Of a stretch of 64,000 nt of DNA, positions 23,739 to 35,856 are shown one piece after another (position 1 is the first letter of the stretch; every line of letters starts with the position of its first letter). The notes below the pieces were generated by a model. The model had not been told where the DNA came from. It saw nothing but the letters and a program-made list of their open reading frames with translations, and did no database searches. Location of the stretch: NCBI RefSeq assembly GCF_014805685.1, contig NC_060886.1:27234152-27298151 (forward strand). Direction: 5' to 3'. This DNA comes from Silurus meridionalis (Eukaryota > Chordata > Actinopteri > Siluriformes > Siluridae). The position numbers and the translations under genes are program-made.

Positions 23739-24328
23739 GTTACAAGTACACATATAGGTAATTTTATAAAAACTTTATTTTATTTTCAAGGAATAAATAC
23801 ACTACAAGATCCCCATCAGACTGGTCATGGGGGTGGTCTAGCAACTGTTTAAAGCACCCTTCTTCATGTTTGTCAAAGATTAGGATTCAGGTTTAAATCA
23901 TTTAAAGTGCTTATTCTTAATGCTGTACCTTTAGACATAGATTAAAACCCTACTATCTCTCGCTCTGGCCACTGTGTATACAGTAGACCCCAGGGCTCCA
24001 CATTGATTTTCTTTAAGATTTTGCTCATTTTCTTTCAGACCTCTTGGTCAATTTTGATAAAGTGCTGCTTGTAGGAGATTTTTTATATTCATGTAGATGA
24101 TATAAATGATGCCCTAGGAATATCATTTGCAGACTTACTAAACTTAAACTAACCTAGTTAAATAACTAGACCGATTCATCTTTTTAATCACACGCTAGAC
24201 TTAATAATATCCCACAGAGCAGACGTCACTGATATAGATATTTTACCTCAAAGTGATGATATTACAGACCATTACCTCATACTGTACACACTACCGAGCA
24301 GTAGAGCAGATTAGCCGCATCTCACCAC
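23739..24328 (+). mobile_element. L2 LINE endonuclease region
   Basis: Continuation of the L2 copy at 21845. Near 24080-24300 the degenerate frames spell LINE endonuclease landmarks: HVDDINDALG, then ITHTLDLIISHRADVTDID and a D-H pair in SDDITDHYLI. The same region appears inverted at about 63340-63740. The copy stops at a hAT insertion at 24329. Confidence 0.8.
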
Positions 24329-25249
24329 CAGTGTTGTGCTAATTACTAAGAAATAGTTACAGTTACAGTTACTCGTTACTTCATTCAAAAAGTAACTCAA
24401 TTACTTTGTTATTTACACCAATAAGTAATGCGTTACTGTTAAAAGTAACTTTTTTGTTACTTTTTTAAAGAACGTTCTTTAATGTTCCCATTAATGCCCT
24501 TGTATGGGTTATGGTCTATACAAACACAAAACTAACTTAAACACAAAGTAATTTTTAAACACTATTTTATTTAAGTCAGACCAGCACAAACTGAATATAT
24601 CACAAGGATTTCTGAAATAAATAACAAAACAAGCTGAATAATATATTCACAATCAAAAACTAAAGTGGCTTCTGCATCATAAAAGCTGTTGTGTTGAGCT
24701 CTTAAAAATGTTCCTTTCACAGCTTAAGTATGAAAACTATCAACAATGTACAACATAACACCGGGTTAGCTTCTAGCTTCTAGCTTCCTCGAGGCATGGA
24801 GTTTCTGGAGGAGCTTCGACAGATTGGAGTTGTTGTTTATCGCAGTAGATACGACCTTCGAACCAGAAAGACACAGTTTACATTTGACTAAAAGTTTTTG
24901 TCTTTATGCTCAACTAAAGTGAAATAATGAACATATTTCCACTTTGAGAAACTCGTCTTGCTCTCGCCTCGACTCGCCGTTACTGCCGCACAGACCTGAA
25001 TAAACGGAGACACGGCCACAGTGTGTTCTTCGTGTTTACAGTGGTTCATCCACCAATCCTACAATGCGTTGCTGCTGTAAACAGGTTAAACTGTAGGCTA
25101 CACTTCAGCCTAAATTAATTAATTAAAAAAAGTAACAGACAAACGCACCATACGGTAACGGAGTTACTTTATTTAAAAAGTACTGCGGTACAGTATTAGT
25201 TACTGTCAAAATTAACTGCATTACAGTAACACGTTATTGCCCAACACTG
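24329..25249. mobile_element. Non-autonomous hAT-like element (921 bp)
   Basis: Ends CAGTGTTGTGC and GCCCAACACTG are imperfect inverted repeats followed by repeated GTTAC(T) motifs. The flanking 8-bp duplication is CTCACCAC/CTCATCAC. Relatives are broken at 34874-35075 and 35857-36215. No transposase frame is seen. Confidence 0.9.
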
Positions 25250-25257
25250 CTCATCAC

Positions 25258-25634
25258 TACTCTGCATCATCAGTAATGAGCTCCAGGAGAATCTCCGTGT
25301 TCCAGGTGGAGGATGAAGACCCTCTGCCGAGATGGAGCGATTGTAAGACCCTGTAACAGCGACTTTCTAGTCTTTATGGGTTTTATTCTCTTTGCAACAC
25401 CGAGTCCCACACTTTGAGAACCACTGAGCTAGGCTAACTAGCCGGCTAACCAATCTTAGCTTTAATAGGTTTCACCCTCAGGTTAAATATTCCACATTTA
25501 GTGAGCTATAAATTAATTATAAATATCTTAATAAAGAATAATTGAATGTAATTGTCTTTTGGTCAATTTTTGTCAAATATATTTAAAGAAACCAGTTAAC
25601 ACAAAAACAGCGCTAGCAAAAAAAAATATCGCTC

Positions 25635-25676
<42 letters not shown>

Positions 25677-25822
25677 AATATTGCAAATAAATATTATTTT
25701 GACAATCAATTAATCTAATGATTTTAATGACACAGCACTTCACCTGTGTTCTGAGCTGCACGGCCGAGAAAACTTCACCGGTGGTGCACGAGGATGACAA
25801 AAGATAAACTCCCAGAGAAATA
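25258..25822. other. Spacer with (ATT)n
   Basis: ATT tract at 25637-25674. GC-richer around 25300-25430. No gene supported. Confidence 0.5.
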
Positions 25823-26396
25823 CAGTGGTACTTTGACCTACGAGTTTGATTCGTTCCGTGGACGAGCTCGTATCTCAATTTGCTCGCACATCAAATTAGT
25901 TTTCCATATTAAAAATACTTAAAATGGCATTAATCCGTTTCAACCCTCAAAATGACACCCCGTTTTTATGTTTCATGTTATTAAATTAGGAAAACACATT
26001 TCTAAATAACAAATCTTGTATAAAAACATAATAGAAAGAGTAAAGATATAATAAGGTTTTATTCAGTATATTGACCTTGGAGATGAGACGATTTGAGCTA
26101 ACGAAAAGCTGGTGATGGGGGTAGAGGCGATAAGCGGAGGAGGAGGGAAAACTCATTTTTTACTATCACTCCTGTACACTACATATCCCTAAACTTAAAA
26201 TTTTTTACTTTTTCTTCTTTGCTTATCTTAATTTTCGTCACAATGTTCGCTTTCTGGCTTCGCTTCGCCATCCAGCAGCGGCGTCTCGAGCTCGTACCTC
26301 AATTTTTTGCTCGCGTAACAAAGCAAAATATAGTCCACTCATGCATATACAGTAATATAATGCACTCGTAGGTCAAGGTACCACTGTATTTAGTAG
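25823..26396. mobile_element. Tigger-like (pogo group) MITE, 574 bp
   Basis: Terminal sequence CAGTGGTACTTTGACCTACG at left and the inverted form at right (ends GGTACCACTG). TA duplications at 25821-25822 and 26397-26398. No transposase. The truncated inverted relative is at 1742-2098. The Tigger assignment rests on TA plus CAGTGGTACCTTG-type ends. Confidence 0.85.
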
Positions 26397-26398
26397 TT

Positions 26399-27245
26399 AT
26401 ATTTGGGGCTGCAGCTATCGATTCTGTGAAAACTAAACTCATTTAGAGCATTTCATTGTCATATTACATTCAAATGCAAATACAAATATATAAATAAAAA
26501 ATCATAAATAAACACTGACTTTATTTCTCGTTTATCCAACATTTCTGGTGCCTCCACTGGTAACCATGTTGTGTGTCTGAAGTTTGAAGTTGTTGGTGTG
26601 TGAACGAGGCTCCTCTGCTTCATCTGTCTTGTTCCGTCTCCTCCAGAGCTGATTGTAAGACAGAGTTCTCTCCAGGGTTCAGAGGCTCAGTTTAATACCA
26701 TGTGATTTTATTGATTGTAGCACATTTTATTTTCAATGTGTGAAGCTTTCTGGCACTACAGAGGAGGTGACGCTGCCCGACTGCCTAAAAAAGTTGGAAT
26801 TACGAGAAATAAACGTGGAATTAGGCAAACTTTTTTTTTTATCTGGCGGAAATGGACTTCCATATGAATCTTTTACTCACCCCTCAAAAGTTTTCTCTAC
26901 TTTTCTCCTTTTTTTCATTCTGCAGCATCTTTTACTTCCTACAACCTGACTTCAGTTCATCACCTCACCATCTGTGGCGCTATTTGCCCTTTTCACCTTC
27001 TGTGTCTCCAGTATGTGTGCACACAGGGTTCAGAGTTTACTTACAGGTGCACACATTCTCCCGTTAAGTTTTTTAATCACAACGTTTGTGTGGAACGTGG
27101 CGTACACACATTTCCAGCCCTGTTTTGTGTGTATCAGATTTAGTGGTGTCACTGTGATAAATACAAACTTTTTTCATCTCAGTGCACCAGTGCTAAAGCT
27201 TTTCTTGCCCAATGTGGGGAAGGAATTAAATACACTAAGATGATG
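26399..27245. other. Spacer, nothing recognised
   Basis: AT-rich with T-runs around 26827. Short frames here carry no motif. It lies between the MITE and the right tRNA array. Confidence 0.5.
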
Positions 27246-27278
27246 TGTTTAATGCTCTACTGACTGAGCTCACTGGGC
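27246..27278 (-). pseudogene. tRNA-Lys 5' fragment
   Basis: The minus strand reads GCCCAGTGAGCTCAGTCAGT then AGAGCATTAA: acceptor strand and D arm of tRNA-Lys. The anticodon and later parts are missing. Confidence 0.6.
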
Positions 27279-27545
27279 AGCTGCCTGTTCCGCCCTGTTC
27301 CATGAAAGCACCAGCATGTTGGAAACTGGATTATCTGCACTACTTTTGTGCTTAAAGAATTGTGCTGTGCTCAGCAATAAAACTCAATAGAGCTCAAACT
27401 GTCCTGTGTTTAACGGTGAGAAAAGTGCCACAGTCTGCCAGAGACACTGTTCAATTCTAAATGCTTTATTTAAGGTAAAACTATGACTTACTATGAACTC
27501 CAGAAATTGTAGACAAGTGAAGACATTGCAGAAAACTTAATCACT

Positions 27546-27627
27546 GCTGTGATGGCTGAGTGGTGAAGGCGTTGGACTTGAAATCCAATGGGGTTTCCCC
27601 ATGCAGGTTCAGATCCTGCTTACAGCG
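27546..27627 (+). tRNA. tRNA-Ser (anticodon TGA)
   Basis: An 82-base class II tRNA. Acceptor GCTGTGA/TTACAGC with discriminator G, D arm GGCTGAGTGGTGAAGGC, anticodon stem-loop TTGGACTTGAAATCCAA, long variable arm TGGGGTTTCCCCA, T arm GCAGGTTCAGATCCTGC. All stems pair; the acceptor has one G-T pair. This is the best candidate for an active gene in the right array. Its inverted partner at 1708 is truncated. Confidence 0.92.
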
Positions 27628-28470
27628 TTTCATCAATGTGTGATAGTAATTTATGGTTAAGTCTTTACTGTGTGAAGTGAATGATGTACAGAAGTGTTTC
27701 ATGCATAGAACAAACGTTGAAAACGAACATAATCTGGTTTACTTGAGGTGAAAGTTGTTTTGCTGGGACGAGGAGGAAGAACATTAGAACTCACATGACC
27801 TCTTTTGGAAACATGATTCGTCTTGTGCTTTCTACAAGATCAAAGAGGTACAGAAAAAATCTTTTTAAACTTCTTGGACATAGCTGCCTGCAAGTCTTAC
27901 ATAATACACAAGGACCTACATGGCAACAGGATCAATACAGTGTCTGTAGAACAAAGTATTGCAGAGTTCTGAAGTGTTGGACATTTCAGACAGATTTACT
28001 ACAGATATTTATTATTTTTTTACAGAGGTTAATTACACAAGTCTCCATTAGGTGGCAATGTGTCCTCTATTCTTACCCCACGAAAGACTTACAGATTAAA
28101 GACAAATAAAAAGATGAAGAAGATGAAGAGGTGTAAAATTTCTGGGTTTTAAACTCAGCATTTTATACTTTTGAGGAAACGAAACAAACAATATTCAAAC
28201 AAACAATATTCACTACATGCACGGCTTTGAATCTCTGTTCCAGTGTGTTTTTCACAAAATGCAATTCCAGAATTATGAATTTGAAGTCAGTGTCAGTGCC
28301 CAGTTTCAAGAACTGCTGAAAACGAATTAGCTGATAAAGTGAATGTGTTTAATTTTTTGTCACTCGGTTAAGATCAGACATGTTATGTAGGACATTCAGA
28401 GCATTCCTTCAGAATATTTAGGAAGTGCAGTATTCAGGTGAGGCAAGAAATCTAACATCATGACTTTTTA
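27628..28470 (+). repeat. tRNA-Ser downstream spacer (partner of 1-1707)
   Basis: Unbroken copy of the spacer that at 1-1707 is inverted and carries a hAT. Frames within it (for example 27795-28109) differ between the two copies and are not conserved coding sequence. Confidence 0.8.
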
Positions 28471-28483
28471 ATGAGACTTATTG

Positions 28484-28522
28484 TAATGCCCAAGTGGTGA
28501 AGGTGTTGGTTTTGAAAGACTT
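28484..28522 (+). pseudogene. tRNA-Ser-like remnant
   Basis: GCCCAAGTGGTGAAGGTG then TTGGTTTTGAAAG resembles the D arm and anticodon arm of tRNA-Ser, with lost pairing. Low certainty. Confidence 0.4.
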
Positions 28523-28630
28523 CTTACCATGTGTCAACTCCAGAGTGTCAATAGTGCAGTTGCTGTTGCTTCTTCTGCTGAGTTCATTATTGTAGTTCTG
28601 TTCAGGTCTTAAATGGGGCAGAGATCTGCT

Positions 28631-28680
28631 GCTGCGATGGCCGTGTGATGAAGGTGTTGGACGTGAAATCCAAAGGGGTT
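28631..28680 (+). pseudogene. tRNA-Ser 5' fragment
   Basis: GCTGCGATGGCCGTGTGATG... with anticodon arm TTGGACGTGAAATCCAA and the start of the variable arm (GGGG). It breaks off before the T arm. Confidence 0.7.
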
Positions 28681-28880
28681 ATTTTGATATTTTGACTGAG
28701 GGCTCGTAACCCTGTTTGACAAACGAGAGTGTTTTTAGCTTGTGCTGTCACGTGACCACACACGCACACGGCCGAGACTCCGTGATTACCAGCAGATTAA
28801 CCAAAGCTGAACAGATTCAGATGCGTCAACAACGAACACAAACCTTTTTCGTCTCAGCGCGACCATGCAAAAGGGGTCCA

Positions 28881-28945
28881 CACCCAACGTGGGGCTCGAA
28901 CCTACGACCCTGAGATTAAGAGTCTCGTGCTCGTAGTCTATTCCA
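28881..28945 (-). pseudogene. tRNA-Lys (CTT) pseudogene
   Basis: Minus strand: anticodon arm GAGACTCTTAATCTC (CTT), T arm GTAGGTTCGAGCCCCAC and 3' acceptor GTTGGGT with discriminator G. The 5' acceptor and D arm (TAGACTACGAGCA) are diverged and do not pair, so it is probably inactive. Confidence 0.7.
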
Positions 28946-29502
28946 CCCTGTTTCAAGAAAGCACTCAGCCAATGGCACAAGTTTGTCCATCTTTTATTCT
29001 CCAGGCATTCAACTGTAGTCCACGGCACGTACATTTTCTGGAATAAGACTTTGAGGAAACTCAGGTAGAATTAACTACATGACCAACCACATTAACCACA
29101 ACAGACTTGTGCATATTTTCTTGTATTTTCTTGTTTATTATGGTGATGTTTATGGTTGTTGTTATGATCTTTGGTGATCATGATGTACTAATATATTGCA
29201 GCACTTCATGTGTTACTGTATTTTACAATGAACTGCATTAACATAAAGAACAGTTCGTTAGAAAGAACTTTTGCGTATGATATTGTGTATTAATGTATTT
29301 TTTCGCATGGTAGTTGTACATTGCATCACTTTTCAAGCTACTATCTCTTATTATATTTTACGTTAATGACATGAACAACAACAGATTCATGTATCTTAAA
29401 CATTTCTCATACGTGCATTACATTTACATTAATGTGTTTTTCCGTGAGCTCATCAGTGCAGTATATTGCATCACTTTCATGCTGTCATCTTTAGGCTTTA
29501 GG
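28946..29502. other. Spacer, nothing recognised
   Basis: AT-rich with loosely repeated TGCA(T/G)CACTTT blocks. No gene supported. Confidence 0.5.
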
Positions 29503-29710
29503 GGATGATGAGTGGACGTCTCATCTGCAGCGGTAGATGATGATGAGTGGACGTCTCATCTGCAGCAGTAGATGATGATGAGTGGACGTCTCGTCTGTGG
29601 TGGTAGAGGATGATGAGAGGACGTCTCGTCTATAGTGGTAGAGGACGATGAGTGGATGTCTCGTCTCCAGTGGTAGAGGATGATGAGTGGACGTCTCGTC
29701 TGCGGTGGTT
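29503..29710. repeat. 35-bp minisatellite, 6 copies
   Basis: The core AGTGGACGTCTC occurs at 29511, 29546, 29581, 29616, 29651 and 29686, exactly 35 bases apart. The unit is not a multiple of three, so reading frames through it change with copy number. There are no unique spacers, so it is not a CRISPR-like array. Confidence 0.95.
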
Positions 29711-30319
29711 TGGCAGCACTGGGGTTTGGCTCTGAAGCTGGAAACACACCTGCTCCCAGTCAGAAGAAATGGTTTGATCTGTTTCATAAGGTTTGTGCTG
29801 ACAAAAATTTATGAGAACATAATTAAACACATTTCTCATAACCTAAAGGTCTTTATTTGTACAGATTGAGAAATGTCCAATGCAGGTCCACGGCCAGTCG
29901 AAACTTTTCGGTGGATCACAGAAACGTGTTTGTGGATTCCACCCTCCTGAAGTGTTTATTTTAGACTTCAAACAAATGCACTGGAAGAAAAACAGACAGG
30001 CAAAAGTTCACCAAGCGGAGCTTTTTATTTTCCTTCGCTTTCACGCTGCCATTTTCCTTCTTGACGCTCGCCGGTGGTCCTCCCGGATCTGCACGCGCTC
30101 CTTCGCGTCCGGCAGTCTTACTAGCGGATCGGCGTGCTTTCTCTCTTTAGCACTCGAGTTTCCTCGTGGACCAACCAGCCTTTTTTGCATCCACCGAGTT
30201 TACTTTCCGCTGACGATTCAGCGACCTTCCCTTGTCTCTCTGATTGGTGTCTCTCTCGGAGGTTCTCGTGTTTCTCCTCTTTATTGGCGCCACCAGACTG
30301 AAACAGAGCACTGACTAGT
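29711..30319. other. Spacer with an unsupported 144-codon frame
   Basis: A plus-strand frame at 29880-30314 has no recognisable domain, and its end runs to the ERV LTR edge. The GC-rich stretch 30050-30200 probably explains the open frame. Treated as non-coding. Confidence 0.45.
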
Positions 30320-30595
30320 TGTTAGATTTTTATCATGCCCAAACGAAACTTAATTCGTGGAGAGGTTTTCCATACGATCTGCGATACCCGTAGGCCTTTC
30401 TGATCAGGGAAGAATCCTGACCTAGTTGTTTCCTGTTTAGACAAGAGGATATACTAGCTGGCGATGTGTGAGTCCAGATAAGGACTCCTGTTTACCTTAA
30501 AGACTAACATCGTAAATATTCTATAGACACTGAGCAGACAAAGGAATGTGTGTGAAACAGTGTGAAAACCATCTTAACACTAACAATGGCCACTT
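30320..30595 (-). mobile_element. ERV 3' LTR (minus copy)
   Basis: Ends TGTTAG/CTAACA. It is shorter than the 349-bp LTR at 45562 because about 70 bp containing the TATATA and AATAAA-like segments are missing. Confidence 0.85.
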
Positions 30596-31342
30596 TAAAT
30601 CATTTATGATTTAGCATCACACACCAAAACATAGGATGTTCATCCATGGAACAGAACCGGTGACACAAACTGCAAATGAAAAGACAAAGACAAACAAAAA
30701 CATACTCTTAATCTTCTCAAAAAAACTTTGTTCAGCAGATGTTTCACGTTCTCCAAGACATCATGAGACATTTATTTCTCAGTGCTTGCTCAGTATGTCT
30801 ATTAGCAGTATTATAAGGTATACAGGTACAATCTCTTCTCTGAATAATGTGTTCAAAGAGAATAAGGAAAATTCGGAGTCTAGTTACAACTATGCACATA
30901 TTGTTATAGAATTTAGACCTAGAGCAGGTATCAGGGTAAGCTAAACAAAACAGTTAAGTGAGTCAGATCTTCACCCCGGAGGTGGCCCCCTTTCTACTAT
31001 AAAGAAAGGATCTTTCCGTGGGCTCTCAACTGTTTCAGCCCTGAATACTCACTTAGGCAGGCTTCTTAGGCCAACAGACCAATTAGTGCACAGATTAAGT
31101 GGGTGCTGTTTTGATCCTGCTTGCATGTATCCACTGTGGCTGATGATCAGTCAGAACTCCAGTTCTGGTTACAGCTAGAACAGTCGCTGGACCCAGATAC
31201 TTCGGCTCACCGACCTTGGTAGGCTTCAGACTTCGTATCAGGACCTGCTGATTAGGCACAAAAGGGTGTGTTGGCTTATCTGTGGGCAGAGGAAGAGTTA
31301 GTGAGACATCAGCACTGATAGTCGTCCACCATCACTTCCAGG

Positions 31343-32906
31343 TTACCTAAGGAAGAAATGCCAGTCGTCCCTGACCCATGGGGTCGGGAAAGGCCGGCCC
31401 ATTAGAATTTCAAAAGGTGACAGTTTGGTAGTTGAAGATGGGGTCATTCTCATTTCTGTGAGCACTGCCGGGAGAACAACAGTCCAATTTCGGCCTGTTT
31501 CAATGCAGGCTTTAGTAATACGTTCCTTAATGGTTCTGTTTGTTCTCTCTACCACTCCAGCTGACTGTGGGTGATAGGGAATATTAAAATGCCAGTCAAT
31601 TGCTAAGCTTTTAGCCAAAAGTTGTGTTACCTTCGAAGCAAAGGTGTGCCGTTATCACTTTCAATCACACTAGGAATACCAAACCTAGAGATGATCTCTT
31701 TTGTTAATATTTTGACAACCGTTTTAGCATTCTGTATCACGCATGCAAATGCTTCTGGCCACTTACTGAATCTGTCAACTATAACCAACAGATATCTCAA
31801 ATTTCCTACAGCTGGCATATGTGTAAAATCTATCTGTAGGTGTTGGAAAGGGGCTTCAGGAAAAGTAAGCGCAGTATGTTGTACAGGTCGATGTACGTTA
31901 GTTTTGGCACAAGTCAAACATGAATCCAACACTAGCTTGGTTGTTTTAGCTACATCAGCAATACAGTATAATGCATTTATAGCCTGTATGACTTTAGCTA
32001 TGCTAATGTGTGACATCCCATGGTAATGCTTCACCAACACTATTAAAGCTAGTTTGGGAAGAGCAATTTTGCCATCTACATCTCTAATGATACCAGCAGA
32101 ATCTGATTTACATTGTTTAGAAGCCCAATACTCAATGTCCTCCTCAGTAGGCTGACTTTGAAGTATTTTTAGGTCAATGTCTGGTATATTGGAGATATGT
32201 GACATCATCGAGATCTCAGGATTTGTATGTACTGTGTCCAAATCTACTGGTTGTTTTGCTGCTTCCTTAGCTACTTTATCCGCTAATGTATTTCCCTGAA
32301 TTTCCTCTGAATCACCTACGGCATGTCCTTTAACCTTCACTATGGCCACTTTGGCAGGGAGTTGAACAGCTTTTAAAAGGTCACCTATGAGATTAAAATG
32401 TGCTATGGGCTTTCCATCAGCTGTTTTAAAGTCTCTTTGCTTCCATGTTTCGGCAAAATCATGCACAACACCATAAGCATACTTAGAATCAGTGTATATA
32501 GTCACTACTTTACCTTCAGACAACTGACATGCTCTTGTGAGTGCGACCAACTCTGCAGCTTGTGCAGATGTGTATGGTAATGATTTAGCTTCAACTATTA
32601 CATCAGGTAATCTTACAACCGCATATCCACATAAATACACATCATCAGAAGGTTTTGAACATGAACCATCTACATATAGACAATCCCCCTCTTCCAGGGC
32701 CGTATCTAAAGATCGGGCCTACAAGAGGTCTCTTGTTCAATGTGTTTAAGGCAATCATGTGTGTCGTCAAAACCATCTAAGTCAATATTGTCTAGCAGAT
32801 CACGCAGAGCTACTACAGCTGAATGCGGCTGTGAAGAAGGCTTAATAGTTACGTTTTCCGTTGCCAAGAGCGTGGTCTCATAACCAGATCTACGTTGTGC
32901 TGTCAT
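31343..32906 (-). pseudogene. ERV RNase H and integrase region (minus copy)
   Basis: RNase H would remove RNA from the hybrid; integrase would join viral DNA to host DNA. The long frame 31627-32640 carries the RNase H part (E in SAQAAELVAL, D in YTDSKY, final KGHAVGDSEE...LADKVAK), the HHCC zinc finger (HYHGMSH ... DSCLTCAKT) and the integrase core with its first two aspartates (QIDFTHM, ESDNGTP). The glutamate segment (AGVVERTNRTIKE) lies in another frame at 31343-31618 after a shift near 31620. The RNase H N-terminus is at 32706-32906 after another break. The uninterrupted site near 31965 is the empty site for the MITE in the plus copy. Confidence 0.92.
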
Positions 32907-32949
32907 ATGTTGTGTAAAATAGCTGTTACCTGATGTGAGGTGTACAGTA

Positions 32950-34350
32950 TCAAAGGATGTGACAGCACCGTTTTCTCAGCATCAGAGCCGCAGCAGCCAC
33001 TGCACGCAAGCACGAGGGCAACCCTTGTGCTATGTTGTCTAAAGATTTGGAAAGATATGCAACAGGGCGATATCTGTCACCGTGTTCCTGGGCTAGGATC
33101 CCCGCAGCCGTACCACCACGTTCGTGCACATATAGATGAAAAGGCTTAGCATAATTCGGAAGACCTAGAGCTGGAGCAGACTGTATAGCCTTCTTGAGGG
33201 CAGCAAAACTGTCAGTCATTTCATAAGTCCACAGAATGAGATGTGATGGAGGAGCTTTGTGATCAATAGCACTACGCAAAATTTTATCATGCTGTGCGCA
33301 GTCAGGGATCCATGCTCGGCAGTAGTTCACCAGTCCCAAGAAGCTCTGCATCTGTTTCACAGTCTGAGGTCTTGAAAACCTAGTCACAAGCTGCACTCGG
33401 TCCTGCGATATCTTACGTTGGCCTTCTGAGATCACATGGCCCAGATATGAGACCTTTCTTCACCCACTGTAGTTTCTGGTGTGAAGCTTTAAATCCAGCC
33501 TGAGCGAGGACATTGCAGACAATCACTGATGCCTTGTGGCAGTCCTGCTCAGTCAGTCCTGTGACAAGGATGTCATCTGCGTATTGAAGAATGCAGGTTG
33601 TTTCTGGAAGGTGTATATCAGCCAAAGTTCTGTGCACTACAGCGGAGAATACGGCTGGCGAGTCAACAAAACCCTGAGGAAGACGGGTCCAGGTGAATTG
33701 ACGCCCCTATAGGTAAATGCGAAAAGTGGCTGCGTCTCTGAGGCCAAAGGGACACTGAAAAAGCAGAACAAAGATCAATCACAGTAAAAAATCTGTGAGT
33801 CGCTGGTATAGAGTTAACAATGGTAGCTACATCGGGCACCAAAGGAGCTAACGGAATAACTAATTTATTAATCTCACGTAAATCCTGTGTTAGCCTCCAG
33901 CATTTTTATCTGCCTTCAAGACGGATTAATCGGTGTGTTATACGGTGAATGTGTCTCGATCAAAACACCTTGTGACAATAAATTGTCAATAACTGGAGCA
34001 ATGCCAACATTCTTCTCTTTCGACAATGGATATTGTTTAACAAAAATCGGATGGTGTGTTTTCATGAGTGCATGATACGGTTTTACCTGGATCAAACCTG
34101 CCTCATCTTTGTGAGAGGCCCATAATTTAGGGTTAACTTCACCTAAATTCGGTTCATCAGGCAGGACCTCTGTACTACCTTGGAAAAAATCTTCCGGATG
34201 TGGCTGTGGCTCGGTTGAGAGCATGAGGACAGAAGGAAAAGACAGTGAGACATTGGTTTCGAAAAACAGAATCTCCATTCCCATTTTATGCATCATATCT
34301 CTTCCTAAAAGGTTTAAAGGCGAGTTTGGAATTATCGTAAAGCTATGATA
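32950..34350 (-). pseudogene. ERV protease end and reverse transcriptase (minus copy)
   Basis: Pieces on the minus strand: 33916-34296 (end of protease with DMMHKMGMEILF, then the RT N-terminus), 33413-33637 (palm with the catalytic YADDILV motif), and 32950-33435 (thumb and RNase H tether, RPVAYLSKSLDN). At least three frame changes and a damaged stretch at 33640-33915 separate them. This copy keeps YADD, which the plus copy has lost. Confidence 0.9.
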
Positions 34351-34370
34351 AAAATTAGTACCAAAATAAA

Positions 34371-34438
34371 ATGTTTTATTGTTTATAGAACAGTGACTTA
34401 TGAATTATTCTGTGAACCTGCTGAACCCATTATCATCT

Positions 34439-34490
<52 letters not shown>

Positions 34491-34873
34491 GTAGAATAAA
34501 AAAATAACGTAAATATAAAACATGTCCCATAAAATAAAAAAGAGACTTTTGATAAAATAAGTGTTAAAGTTAAATAAGTACATTAAGAAAACAATGCATA
34601 CATTTTAAGCACTTTATTGCAATTTCAAGAAAGAATATTACAGCACAGTGATAAGTGATTTATTTTCATTAACATGAAAAGAAAAAAATGAATAAAATAA
34701 GAAAAAATAAAAACTGCGGAAATTTACAAAAGGAATAAAATCCAATGTTATTTAAACTTTTTTTCTTCTTGTTTATGTTGAAATATTGCAAACAAATACA
34801 CAAATAAATTCATGAATTCACCACAGAGAAAAAAAAAAACACATCACACCAAAAACGTATTGAGCGCCATAAC
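34371..34873. other. Spacer with (ATT)n
   Basis: ATT tract at 34441-34489. The block near 34393 (ACTTATGAATTATTCTGTGAA) resembles 7806-7830, a diverged copy of tRNA-array spacer. Nothing else recognised. Confidence 0.5.
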
Positions 34874-35075
34874 CAGTGTTGTGCTGTTTACTAAGAAATA
34901 GTTACAGTTACTCGTTACTTCATTCAAAAAGTAACTCAATTACTTTGTTGATTATTTACACGAAAAAAGTAATGCGTTACTGTTAAAATTAACTTTTGAG
35001 TAAATTTTTTAAAAAACGTTCTTAAATGTTCCCATTAATGCCCTTTTATGCGTTATGGTCTATACAAACACAAAG
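34874..35075 (+). mobile_element. hAT-like element fragment (family of 24329-25249)
   Basis: Starts CAGTGTTGTGC and follows the left end of 24329-25249 for about 200 bp, then stops. Confidence 0.8.
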
Positions 35076-35856
35076 CCAGGGGCGTAGCCATTATTTCAAA
35101 AGTGGGGGGGATGAAATGTCTAGTGTTACCTGTTTTTTTTTTTTTTACTTAACCCTTGTTTAATTGACAGGTTTTATTTTAATCTTTTTTTTTGCTTTAT
35201 ATGCTTTATGATGATATATGATTATTTAAAACAGAAAGAACAAAAGAAATACAGTAGCTTGCCACTGGGACAGTGCCCTTAAAAGGACATCTTTGTACCT
35301 TATTTACCCCAAAATGTATAGTTGTACATTAAGGTACACATTGGTACTCTAAGGTAGTAATGTGTACCTTTTTGAGTATAAAGTACAAAGATGTCCTTAT
35401 AATGGTATTAAGAGTATATTGTTTACATATTTCAAATTGTATTTTGTGTATGCACAGTACACGGCACACAGTAATGGATACTTGCACATTCAAATAATAC
35501 TTCATTTTGTTCTATTCTACAGTCCATATTTCAGGAATAAAACAAGTCATTCAAAACAAACTATTGAAAGAAAATATGTATTGAACTCAACTGACAAACA
35601 TGTCAAGACCCGATATCAATTATACCATGAGATGAAATAAACATTTAATGCCACTTCTTTTAAGCCTTCTGGCTTGTTTGTTTAAAAGTAGTAGCTGTAA
35701 CGTTTCCCCTGTCATCTACCCTCATTCACCGGACTACATTACCCATCATCCTTTGCACCCCGTCATCCACCATGTTTGTTTCCGTCTTCACCTGTCTGTT
35801 CACCCGGACTCTATTTATATACAAAAACTTTTTAGTCAAATGTAAGCTGTGTCTTT
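35076..35856. other. Unassigned insert between two hAT fragments
   Basis: Begins CCAGGGGCGTAGCCA, which looks like the end of another hAT-type element, but no matching right end was found. 35695-35850 has LTR-like GC-rich sequence with TCTATTTATATAC. No gene. Confidence 0.4.

Larger units (their letters stand above)
30320..34370 (-). mobile_element. ERV, minus-strand copy, 5'-truncated
   Basis: One LTR is at 30320-30595 (3' LTR relative to the element). It is followed upstream on the minus strand by the integrase, RNase H, reverse transcriptase and the end of protease. It stops near 34370 with no 5' LTR, no gag and no env. It faces the plus-strand copy at 38025. The gene order protease-RT-RNase H-integrase and the RNase H tether are retroviral (gamma/epsilon-like, inferred). 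Many stops and shifts make it inactive. Confidence 0.92.

Noticed and set aside
29503..29710. Regularly spaced repeats resembling a CRISPR array
   Set aside because: Units are contiguous and diverged with no unique spacers, and the surrounding genome is eukaryotic. It is a minisatellite.
29880..30314. 144-codon open frame as a new gene
   Set aside because: No motif, no splice sites, lies in GC-rich sequence and ends at the ERV LTR edge. Probably chance.
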